From GCA-2730975 sp937893275 (GTDB taxonomy: Bacteria > Verrucomicrobiota > Verrucomicrobiia > Opitutales > Seribacteraceae): DNA of 64,000 nt. Every line of letters starts with the position of its first letter. Within the stretch, counting starts at the first letter, position 1. Both the position numbers and the translations under genes were made by a program. Under the pieces are notes generated by a model. It was not told the origin of the DNA, ran no database searches, and saw only the letters and a program-made list of their open reading frames with translations. Location of the stretch: the NCBI GenBank assembly GCA_963968595.1, contig CAXAHJ010000008.1, positions 10,142 to 74,141 of the forward strand, read 5' to 3'. This document shows positions 33,492 to 40,827 of this stretch, one piece after another.

Positions 33492-34646
33492 TCAGGCGGT
33501 CGTCATGTCTTTGCGCTTATTCCAAAGGCGTTGCGCCAAGAGTGCGGTCAGCAACGTCATGGTCGCCGCATAGAAGATCAAGTACTTGTCGAGAGTGCCG
33601 TCCGTTACTTTGCCATGACTTTCATCGTTGGTTCCGTCCTTTGAGCTTTCGGCTTTTTGCTGGGCAGTCAATTCTGTGCCGTCTTCGTTGTGTTCGTGTC
33701 CGTGAGCGGCATCCAGCGCTTCCTTAAGGGAAGGTCCGCTTCCACTTCCTGCAAACGCTAGAGGGTAGGAACCCCGAGTGACTACTTCGTCACCGGGGAA
33801 GAGACCCCTCACGATTTCCACATACTTGTCATTGCGTTCTCCAAGAACTACCTGTGCAGGTAAAAAAGCGTTTTCCCACTCGAAGTCCTTCACGAAAACG
33901 ATGCGGTTGGTAGGATCGCCTTGCACGGTGGCTTGTGGCACGCTTAAGACCTTTTCTCGAGAGCCAGTGACTATCGAGAATTCGATTCGCATTCCGGGTC
34001 GCAACTTCCCGTCGGGGTTGTTTACTTGAAAAATACCTTCCAGAGCCCCCGCGCTGCGATCTGCTTCGACATTGAAACGAAGTAGGTGAGCCTCGATCGC
34101 TTTCTTGCCTAGAGCCGGTACGCGAATGCGAGCAAGTGCTCCAAGCGTTACGGAAGCGGCTTCCGATTCGGGGATTTTAGCTACCGCCCATAAGGTTGAA
34201 CGATCCGTTATATCCAACAGTTCTCGGTCGGGTTCAACGGGTTCACCCAAACGCACATGAGAGCGCACGACTATGCCACTTCGGGGTGCCCGCAATTCTA
34301 TCGTGGGGGGGGGATTGCCGGGTTGTCGACTTTCTACTCGAAGCAGTGTCTGGTTGGCTTCGACTCTATCACCCTCGTAGGCGTTGAGGTCGATGACTCG
34401 CCCGGCGATCCTCGTCGAGAGTACGGAACGATTGGCGGGGATTTCCTCGATCCGACCAATCGCAAAGACTGTGCTCTCAAAGACTCTTTCCTTTGCCTGT
34501 TCGGTCTCGATGCGTAGGTTCCGAACGCCTGTCTCGTCGAGAATAACGGTGCGAGTTGCTCGCCTTGTCTGGTCGTCGGTTTCTCCGCAAAGCCAATTGT
34601 GCGATAAGACCATTATGTAAAGTGGTAAAAAAAATGGTGTTTTCAT
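33492..34646 (-). CDS. RND efflux periplasmic adaptor (CzcB/CusB-like) with a C-terminal transmembrane helix
   Basis: This 384-residue protein has a signal-like N-terminus and a barrel-sandwich/lipoyl region ('LSTRIAGRVIDLNAYEGDRV' and 'LRAPRSGIVVRS', about 80-140). A beta-barrel domain follows ('VTLGALARIRVPALG', 'GKLRPGMRIEFSI'), then a membrane-proximal domain. An His-rich stretch (AHGHEHNEDG, about 310-320) and a charged linker lead to a hydrophobic helix at the end (about 352-370). A C-terminal transmembrane anchor is unusual for an adaptor. It lies five bases from the RND gene and 18 from the OMF gene. Confidence 0.88.
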   Translation of the reverse strand: MKTPFFLPLYIMVLSHNWLCGETDDQTRRATRTVILDETGVRNLRIETEQAKERVFESTVFAIGRIEEIPANRSVLSTRIAGRVIDLNAYEGDRVEANQTLLRVESRQPGNPPPTIELRAPRSGIVVRSHVRLGEPVEPDRELLDITDRSTLWAVAKIPESEAASVTLGALARIRVPALGKKAIEAHLLRFNVEADRSAGALEGIFQVNNPDGKLRPGMRIEFSIVTGSREKVLSVPQATVQGDPTNRIVFVKDFEWENAFLPAQVVLGERNDKYVEIVRGLFPGDEVVTRGSYPLAFAGSGSGPSLKEALDAAHGHEHNEDGTELTAQQKAESSKDGTNDESHGKVTDGTLDKYLIFYAATMTLLTALLAQRLWNKRKDMTTA

Positions 34647-34664
34647 GGTATCGGAATCGTTGAT

Positions 34665-35978
34665 TTATTTCCTAGGGGAAACCTGCTTGAGAATGGGTTC
34701 CATCTTTGGGTAATCACCCACAACTTCTCTTAATCTGGCTTTGGCCAAATGGTAGTTGACGATAGCCTCGAGAGCAGCGTTCTTCAGTTCCAGCAACTGT
34801 TCTTGAACCCGTTGCGTTTGCAGCAGACTTGTCTGGCCCTGACGGTAGGCGGCTTGAAAGTCTGCGACGTTCTTCTCCGCCAATTGCAAGATTTCTCCGG
34901 ATGCTTCTTTGGCTAAGCGCCACGCATCGAGTCTGGCTCTAAAGGCTTCAGCGTACTCGTTTCGGACGCGAAACCGCAAGGCTTCGCTAGTTGCTTCAGC
35001 TTCGATACGATCGAATCTCGCTTGCTCCATGTCGTCGGCGTTGCGTTGTCGGAAGGGAATCGGAATGGAAAATCCGAGGCCGGCCAAGGTATTGCGGTCT
35101 AGTCCCGCGGAAGAGTAGGAGGAACGTTCCCTTTCCACGAAAAAGTTTACTTTCACATCTGGAAATCGGTTCGATTTTTCCAAGTTTAAAGCGGCATCAG
35201 CTTCATCTATCCTTGCCCTTGCGAGGGCATGGTCAGATCGTCGTAGCACGATTTTTTCGAGTGGTATTCGTTTTTTCGGCTCTTCTTCCGGAATGCCCAG
35301 TTTTCGGGCGATGCTTAGGTCTTCGCCTGCTTCCATCCCAAGTAGTTGCTTAAGTGCAAGAGTCTTGCTTTTTTCCTTTGTGGCGAATTCTGCCGCTTTT
35401 TGTTCCATTGCCCGCCCCGTTAGTTCGGCCTGCGCCAGATCGAGTGAAGAAGCCTCTCCCCGCTTCACTTGTTCCCTCAGGAAGCTTACGATTTCGGCGT
35501 TAACTCCCATGATTGCACGTTGTCCCTTCGTCCGTTGGTTCGCGGCCGCCAAACCGATTACAGTCCTCTCCACCTTGGCGGCCAATTTCCATCTGTGTCT
35601 TGCCAGTTCCGCCTCGGCTGTGGTCACTTGTCGCTTTCGCAATTCTCTTTCGCGACGAAGACGCGAGGACAGTGGAAAGCTTTGCCGTACGGCGATCTCA
35701 AAATTTCCCTCGTTCTCGTCGTTTCCCAAGGAATCCCCTTTTGCCGATACTTCCACTTCGGGGTTCGCCAGTTTGCCGGAAAGAAGTAAACGGCTTTCCG
35801 CTTCCTTCACGCGAGGTTCAGTTACCTGCAGGTCATGGTTGTTGAGGAAGGCCAACCGAATGGCTTCGTCTGTCGATAGCAACAAGACTTCCTTTCCCTC
35901 GCCGGTGCCACTGCATAGAACGGCAAAGAGGGCGATAGTGAAAGGTTTTATTTGTGAAAAGTTTTTTAAAGTTGTCAT
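34665..35978 (-). CDS. TolC-family outer-membrane efflux channel (CzcC-like)
   Basis: This 437-residue OMF protein has a signal peptide and two repeats of long alpha-helical hairpins with the OEP domain pattern ('EAIRLAFLNNHDLQV', 'EARLRDEVVE'-like coiled coils, 'LGFSIPIPFRQRN' beta segment). It would form the trimeric exit duct of the tripartite metal pump. The second half contains 'AYRQGQTSLLQTQRVQEQLLE', a family hallmark. It starts 162 bases after the small His-rich gene, with a hairpin between. Confidence 0.87.
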   Translation of the reverse strand: MTTLKNFSQIKPFTIALFAVLCSGTGEGKEVLLLSTDEAIRLAFLNNHDLQVTEPRVKEAESRLLLSGKLANPEVEVSAKGDSLGNDENEGNFEIAVRQSFPLSSRLRRERELRKRQVTTAEAELARHRWKLAAKVERTVIGLAAANQRTKGQRAIMGVNAEIVSFLREQVKRGEASSLDLAQAELTGRAMEQKAAEFATKEKSKTLALKQLLGMEAGEDLSIARKLGIPEEEPKKRIPLEKIVLRRSDHALARARIDEADAALNLEKSNRFPDVKVNFFVERERSSYSSAGLDRNTLAGLGFSIPIPFRQRNADDMEQARFDRIEAEATSEALRFRVRNEYAEAFRARLDAWRLAKEASGEILQLAEKNVADFQAAYRQGQTSLLQTQRVQEQLLELKNAALEAIVNYHLAKARLREVVGDYPKMEPILKQVSPRK

Positions 35979-36085
35979 GATTCAATAAAGGATTCGATCG
36001 ATTCAGATGGGCATCTTCGATGCTCGAGCGACTTCGTGTGGATAAAGAAAGCCCCAAACGGTTAAGACCCGTAGTTCCAGAGGTG

Positions 36086-36106
36086 GTGAGAGGGTTAACC
36101 CCTCAC
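36086..36106. repeat. intercistronic hairpin in the metal-efflux operon
   Basis: GTGAG and CTCAC flank GGGTTAACCC, making a nearly perfect 21-base stem with one bulged A. It lies between the small His-rich gene and the OMF gene. There is no T tract, so it may modulate mRNA stability or partial readthrough rather than terminate. Confidence 0.4.
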
Positions 36107-36140
36107 GATAAATCCGAACGCGGCGTATCGCCGAGTAGAA

Positions 36141-36545
36141 TCAAATGAGAAACCTGCCCGTGAAAGGCGGAGAGGAATCGTTCGGAGGGGGTATGATGAC
36201 TGTGGGAAATACCGCGAATAGAAGGGCATTTCCACCCAACGTAATCAATCTGTCGGGCATGTCCCGAATCGGTATGAAAGAAGTCAGGGAGAGAAGCTTT
36301 TTGCACTGAACCTTGAAGAGGAATGCTTCAGGTAGATCGAGTATGCAGTCGTCCGAACAAGGAACTTGCTGCTCTTCGTGGTGATGAGCTTCGGAACCCA
36401 AGCACAGCGTATCGCCAGAGCTGTCTTCATGGTGGTGCGGGTTCGACCCAAGCAAGGAGAGGAGTCCACATACAGTTACTACACCGTTACCCATGGGTAT
36501 AAGTGCAAGCACGGTAAACAATAAGATAGGAGTAAGACGAAACAT
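36141..36545 (-). CDS. His-rich exported protein at the head of the metal-efflux operon
   Basis: This 134-residue protein has an N-terminal hydrophobic segment (about 5-28, a signal or anchor). A short region follows with HHHE twice and several Cys (CLG, CSDDC, QC), suited to bind soft metals. The C-terminal half has a second hydrophobic stretch (about 98-115). It resembles small periplasmic metal-sensing or chaperone proteins encoded with Czc-type pumps in PVC bacteria, but I know no named family. A strong promoter with a dyad lies upstream; it is the first gene of the operon. Confidence 0.7.
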   Translation of the reverse strand: MFRLTPILLFTVLALIPMGNGVVTVCGLLSLLGSNPHHHEDSSGDTLCLGSEAHHHEEQQVPCSDDCILDLPEAFLFKVQCKKLLSLTSFIPIRDMPDRLITLGGNALLFAVFPTVIIPPPNDSSPPFTGRFLI

Positions 36546-36565
36546 AGTCTTTATCTTCTCGCTAC

Positions 36566-36594
36566 ATTATTACTGCTAATGCCTTAGTTGTCAA
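36566..36594 (-). promoter_or_regulatory. strong promoter with an operator-like dyad for the metal-efflux operon
   Basis: On the minus strand TTGACA (36594-36589), a 17-base spacer and AATAAT (36571-36566) match the sigma-70 consensus well. Within and around the spacer lies a 20-base imperfect palindrome (ACAACTAAGG with CATTAGCAGT; 7 of 10 pairs) whose core is CTAA-GGCA-TTAG, placed to block or hold RNA polymerase. The 17-base spacing argues against MerR-type (19-base) control and for a repressor. The start site would be about 14 bases upstream of the ATG at 36545. Confidence 0.7.
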
Positions 36595-36623
36595 GCTGAT
36601 GGGCGGTATGCCTTCAGTGAGAA

Positions 36624-38114
36624 TTATCGGAGCAAATTGTGTGCGTGGTAGACCACGAGAGCGTTGGCGAGAGGTTCGCCTTCTGCGGTCTTCAATGCCT
36701 TCAATGAGAATTCGTAAAGCCGTCGATCCTGCATCTCGGACAGTACGAGTTTCACGGTTTTACCGTCTTCCGAAAGTGTGACCTTGGTTGCTTGGAGGGT
36801 TTTTACTCCTACTTGGGGGGAACCATAACCTTGATGGTACTTGTAGGTGTAGCTCTTTATCGCATAGGAATCAGCAGAACTCGCGAGTGTCTTGTCCATC
36901 GGTACGGTGAAAGTCAGGTCGAAGCCTTTTGCCGCAAGGTTCAAGCGTAGGACGTCCGCCGGGGTTCGTCCGTTCCAAGTGAGAGTCTGGATACCTTGGT
37001 TTCCCGCCCAACCATGAGAACTGTGACCTATCCAAAGTGTCTTACCATCGGGAGAGAAGCAAAGGCGGTTGTTGCCGGTGGCCAATCCATTGCCATCGAA
37101 AAACGGGATGCAAGCGCCCTGCATCTTGCCGCCGACCTCTTCTTGCATTACTCGCATGATTCGTCCCTTGTTCATCTCACCTACGAACAACTGTCCCGCA
37201 TAGGGTCCGAATTTGCCTTTTGTCGAGTCTACTAGAGGTTGAGATGGAGAGTTGGCCATCAAACCGTGGGGAAATAGTACGGCAGCAGTCTCCCTGCGTT
37301 CGTTCAATTCGGAGACTGGTAGACCCACTGGTTTGTCTCCTTTCCAGTCCTTCTCCCAAATCAAGCTGCCGGCATGACCGTAGAATTTTCCCTGTTGTAC
37401 GTGATGCAATTTACTGGTGCCTACCCAGTCGCCTTGGTTGTCGGTCACGAAGAGGTTGCCTTTGAGGTCAAAGCCAAGACCGTTAGGGGTACGCAATCCG
37501 GATGCCCAAGGATTCAATCGACCGTCCGGGGTGATTTGGAGAACCCACCCCCGATAAGGTACGCAGGCGTACATGCGCTGAAGATAGCTACGTTTGTCGA
37601 AAACACCTCTCTTTTCATGGCGAACGTCGGCTCCGCTGGAAGCCGTGCCGAGCGATACGTAGAAATTGCCAGCGTTGTCCCTTATGGGCCCGAAGTGAAA
37701 TTCGTGGTAGTTCCCAGAAATGCCGAAGTCATCGCAGAAAGCCTTGTATTCATCTGCTTTTCCGTCTTCGTCAAGATCTCGAAGAAGGGTAAGTTCGGGG
37801 CGTTGGGCGACCATGACTTCTCGGTTGTTCAAAGCCACGACCCCCAGTGGCGTGTGTAGACCGTCGGCAAACAGTTTCCATTTGCCGGTGTCGGGACGCA
37901 AGGTGAAGACCTCGCCACCGACAAAGCAGGCTACGAGGCGACCGTCAGGCATGAATGAGAGACCGTCTGTCTGCGTGCCTTTGGCCCCGTAGCGCTCGAG
38001 CAATAGCTTGGGCGGTTCAATTTCAGCAAGAGCGTAGTAATCCGTTATCTTGGCTTTGACTGCGGAAAGAGGCAAACTCAGGCAGAAAAGAAGTGCGCAG
38101 AATACTCGATTCAT
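36624..38114 (-). CDS. exported six-bladed beta-propeller protein (PQQ-dependent dehydrogenase-like)
   Basis: This 496-residue protein has a signal peptide (1-20) and repeated blades with 'FMPDGRLVACFVGGEVFTL', 'GFDLKGNLFVTDNQGDWVG' and 'CFSPDGKTLWIGHSSHGWAG', the pattern of sugar-dehydrogenase/NHL propellers of the kind called heme-binding-domain propellers in Planctomycetes and Verrucomicrobia. No CxxCH heme site is present in it. It overlaps the cupredoxin gene by four bases (ATGA), so the two are coupled. It might pass electrons to the neighbouring copper proteins; that is inference. The next gene downstream is the divergently regulated metal-efflux operon. Confidence 0.8.
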   Translation of the reverse strand: MNRVFCALLFCLSLPLSAVKAKITDYYALAEIEPPKLLLERYGAKGTQTDGLSFMPDGRLVACFVGGEVFTLRPDTGKWKLFADGLHTPLGVVALNNREVMVAQRPELTLLRDLDEDGKADEYKAFCDDFGISGNYHEFHFGPIRDNAGNFYVSLGTASSGADVRHEKRGVFDKRSYLQRMYACVPYRGWVLQITPDGRLNPWASGLRTPNGLGFDLKGNLFVTDNQGDWVGTSKLHHVQQGKFYGHAGSLIWEKDWKGDKPVGLPVSELNERRETAAVLFPHGLMANSPSQPLVDSTKGKFGPYAGQLFVGEMNKGRIMRVMQEEVGGKMQGACIPFFDGNGLATGNNRLCFSPDGKTLWIGHSSHGWAGNQGIQTLTWNGRTPADVLRLNLAAKGFDLTFTVPMDKTLASSADSYAIKSYTYKYHQGYGSPQVGVKTLQATKVTLSEDGKTVKLVLSEMQDRRLYEFSLKALKTAEGEPLANALVVYHAHNLLR

Positions 38115-40177
38115 TTTACGGAAACAGTTGCCAGTTGACTGAGGCGCTTGATTTCTTCCGGGTTCAACGCTCTTTCGTACACGCTCAATTCGTCTAGTAG
38201 GAATTTCGGATGAGATGTTTTGGAAGCTATGCTGACCTTGCCGACGGGTAGTCCTTCATCGGGTCGTCGATCCCGTTTTTTGTGAAGGATTCCGTCGAGG
38301 TAAATTCGAACAGAGGTCTGGTCCACAGATAGGGCCAAGTGATGCCATTCGCCGTCGATAATCGGTTCATCGGAGAGTTCGGGTTCAGTTAGCGCCTTTG
38401 ATTTGGTGTTTTGTTTCAAGCCGGCAGTTATGATTTCCAAGCTATCTACGTTTGGCCCGGTTTTTTTAACTGAGGTCAGGCGAACGCTGTATTCACCGCT
38501 CGTGAATTTCCTTTTAACTTCCTCATACTTCCAGTTTGTCCAACTGCCGGTTCCTTCAAAGGGCAGGGTGGGGGTTAGCAGGTCGACTTCACCGTTGACG
38601 CTTAGTTGGAGAGGTCTGGAGTCTATGGATGCATAGCGAAAGCGAAGTCGATTCTCTCCGTCTTTTTCAATCCGAACCTTCCATTCGACGAATTGTCCGA
38701 CTTCGGTGCCGAAATCGAGGTAACCCGTTCCGTGATGCCCCGGATTACTGGATGTTTTCACGGGACCCTTGAACTTGGCATGTTCGGCTTCCAGTCCGTT
38801 TCCGGGATCGTCGATTTTCAAACTGGTTGAATGGAAGGAGAATGCTTTCTCGGATGGCGAGTATTGAATGTTTCCACCTTTTTCCCAACTAACAAGAGAT
38901 GATATCGAGCGTTTGGGATCCGTTAGTTTCACCCACGCAGTCAATCCTGCGCCGGAGCTGAAATCGCCTTTAGGTTGAGCGGGCGTAATCTTTTTGCCTC
39001 CGGATAATTGCCAAGCTTGTCCGATGACCCCCGGGTGAAGGATTCCTCTTCTATTGTTACTGGCAATGAGGTCGTTCATGCTCAAATACAGTACGGGTGC
39101 TTTTCGAGGGATTTCTGATTGCCTGATAGAGAAGCTTTTCGACTCTGCGGGAGTCAATAGAAGTGTTCCCTTGTCGATTGTTCCTTTGTTGCAGGTCGTA
39201 TTGACGCCTGCATCTGGCGGAAGAGGGAATAGAAGATCTTCGTGAGAGTTATTTACAGTGAACTTTCGAAGCAGACCGCTCTTGCCGGGAAGTTTTACGA
39301 TTAGTTCGGTGAATTCGGCTTTTCCGTATTGATATCGAAATTGAGGAATTCCGTCTATCAAACGATAGCCCAGGAAATTGATTTCTAGGCTTCCTTTTGC
39401 CTGACTTTTAAAACGAAACGGAAAGTTTCTCTCTCGCAAATAAACTCTCCCTTCTATCGTGGGGAGAGTTCTCCAGCGACCAAAAGCCCCGTTCTTCTTG
39501 ATGAAGCCGTCTCGCCATGCGTAGCGAAGTTGGCAATTCCCTGCATCCCAACAGTAGGAATGACCTCCGGGGAGGGATACTGCAATTGCTGCAGGAGAAG
39601 AGTCGGGCATGAAGGTGCGATGGACGAGAGCTAAACCAGATTGGGATTGCGAGAGGTTCGAGGCGTTTGCGTTTTTCGAGGCGTCTTTCGCTTTGGCGAT
39701 CAGTTCGTCCATCTTCGCCGGGCGCGCCTTGGCAACAAAGAGGGTCCCGATCATTACGAATCCATGGCCGGGGAAGGTGCAAACATAGGGATATTCACCT
39801 TCCTTTTTGGGAGCAACGAAAGTGACGATGGTTTTCTTCCCTGGAAGCACTACTGGAGTCGAGGCGATCACGTCTTCGGATTCCGGGATATAATGTCGGT
39901 TCGGACCATCTGCCCCAAGCGCTATGGCGGATTCGACTATTCTCATCCGACTTCCAGGCTCGACGAGCACGAAGTTGTGCATCATCTCGTCCACGTTGTC
40001 GAAAAGCAGTTCCACTTTTTCGCCCGGTTGGACGTGAAAGGCAATCGGGTCGAACTTAAGCCCGGGCTTGACGGAGAGGCGAAGTTTGGCTCCTTCGGTG
40101 CAATTAATTATCAATATGCCCAACAAAAATGTTGAGAACAACCGAAGGATGCCGTCGGTGCAGACTGTTTGCTTCAC
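38111..40177 (-). CDS. cupredoxin (azurin-like) with LamG domain interrupted by a CBM6-like domain
   Basis: This 688-residue exported protein starts at GTG 40177 (GTGA overlap with the DUF1080 stop). An N-terminal azurin-like domain (about 30-150) has type 1 copper ligands His67, Cys133, His138 and Met142 (CTFPGHGFVM). A middle beta region (about 190-350) follows. A LamG/concanavalin-like domain starts at about 365 ('VLYLSMND', 'GVIGQAWQLSGG', 'GLTAWVKL') and resumes at about 615 ('DGEWHHLALSVD', 'VRIYLDG'). Between the two halves sits a CBM6/35-like module (about 470-590, from 'EAEHAKFKG'). It probably carries electrons at the cell surface while binding sugars. The nested layout is unusual. 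Confidence 0.8.
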   Translation of the reverse strand: MKQTVCTDGILRLFSTFLLGILIINCTEGAKLRLSVKPGLKFDPIAFHVQPGEKVELLFDNVDEMMHNFVLVEPGSRMRIVESAIALGADGPNRHYIPESEDVIASTPVVLPGKKTIVTFVAPKKEGEYPYVCTFPGHGFVMIGTLFVAKARPAKMDELIAKAKDASKNANASNLSQSQSGLALVHRTFMPDSSPAAIAVSLPGGHSYCWDAGNCQLRYAWRDGFIKKNGAFGRWRTLPTIEGRVYLRERNFPFRFKSQAKGSLEINFLGYRLIDGIPQFRYQYGKAEFTELIVKLPGKSGLLRKFTVNNSHEDLLFPLPPDAGVNTTCNKGTIDKGTLLLTPAESKSFSIRQSEIPRKAPVLYLSMNDLIASNNRRGILHPGVIGQAWQLSGGKKITPAQPKGDFSSGAGLTAWVKLTDPKRSISSLVSWEKGGNIQYSPSEKAFSFHSTSLKIDDPGNGLEAEHAKFKGPVKTSSNPGHHGTGYLDFGTEVGQFVEWKVRIEKDGENRLRFRYASIDSRPLQLSVNGEVDLLTPTLPFEGTGSWTNWKYEEVKRKFTSGEYSVRLTSVKKTGPNVDSLEIITAGLKQNTKSKALTEPELSDEPIIDGEWHHLALSVDQTSVRIYLDGILHKKRDRRPDEGLPVGKVSIASKTSHPKFLLDELSVYERALNPEEIKRLSQLATVSVK

Positions 40178-40815
40178 AGCTTACGAAGCTTTAAATTTCG
40201 AAACCTGACTTGTCCGCCGTGCTCCTGAAGCATGATGCGGCCCGATTTAGTTCCGAAACCTGGTCGAGCCTTGAACTTGCTTTTACCGTGTCGTTTTTTC
40301 CAGTCTTCGGAACCGATTTCAATTTCGGCTACCTTTTCGCCATTTAGCCAATGCTCGAGCTTCCTTCCTTTTGCCACGATGCTACTGAGGTTGAATACTC
40401 CGGGGGGCTTCAGCTTCTTGTGGGCGGATGCTCCCTTGATTGCATAGATTGAGGCGGTAGCTCCAAGGTGATCCGGAGCGTAATTCCCCTTGGCATCATC
40501 AATGATTTGATACTCGGGTCCCAAAGTCGCCCCGGAATAATCGGTGACCCTGTACTTTACGCCACTGTTGCAACCTACGGCTATTTCCCATTCAAAGGAA
40601 AAAGCAAAGTCTTTAAAACTTTCCTTGGTGTACAGGTCGCCGGCTTTGTTCTTGCGAAAGATGCAACCATCTTCCACGACCCAGCCCTTAGCCGGAGGTG
40701 CCCCCGAAAGGTCTGTCCAACCTTTGAGGCTTTTACCATCGAAGAGTTTAATTTCCTTGAACTCTGCCAAGGTGAAAAGCGGATGAATTATCGATACCAG
40801 CAGTGCGAATCGCAT
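40174..40815 (-). CDS. DUF1080 (3-keto-disaccharide hydrolase-like) exported protein
   Basis: This 213-residue protein has a signal peptide and the DUF1080 fold, a concanavalin-like beta sandwich: 'IKLFDGKSLKGWTD', 'WVVEDGCIF', 'FAFSFEWEIAVGCNSGVKYR', 'PEYQIIDD' and 'GRIMLQEHGGQVRFRNLKLR'. Family members act on 3-keto-glycosides or simply bind glycans. It starts 12 bases after the Nramp-like gene and overlaps the cupredoxin/LamG gene by four bases, so all are one transcript. Confidence 0.85.
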   Translation of the reverse strand: MRFALLVSIIHPLFTLAEFKEIKLFDGKSLKGWTDLSGAPPAKGWVVEDGCIFRKNKAGDLYTKESFKDFAFSFEWEIAVGCNSGVKYRVTDYSGATLGPEYQIIDDAKGNYAPDHLGATASIYAIKGASAHKKLKPPGVFNLSSIVAKGRKLEHWLNGEKVAEIEIGSEDWKKRHGKSKFKARPGFGTKSGRIMLQEHGGQVRFRNLKLRKL

Positions 40816-40827
40816 ATTCTTCAGAGC

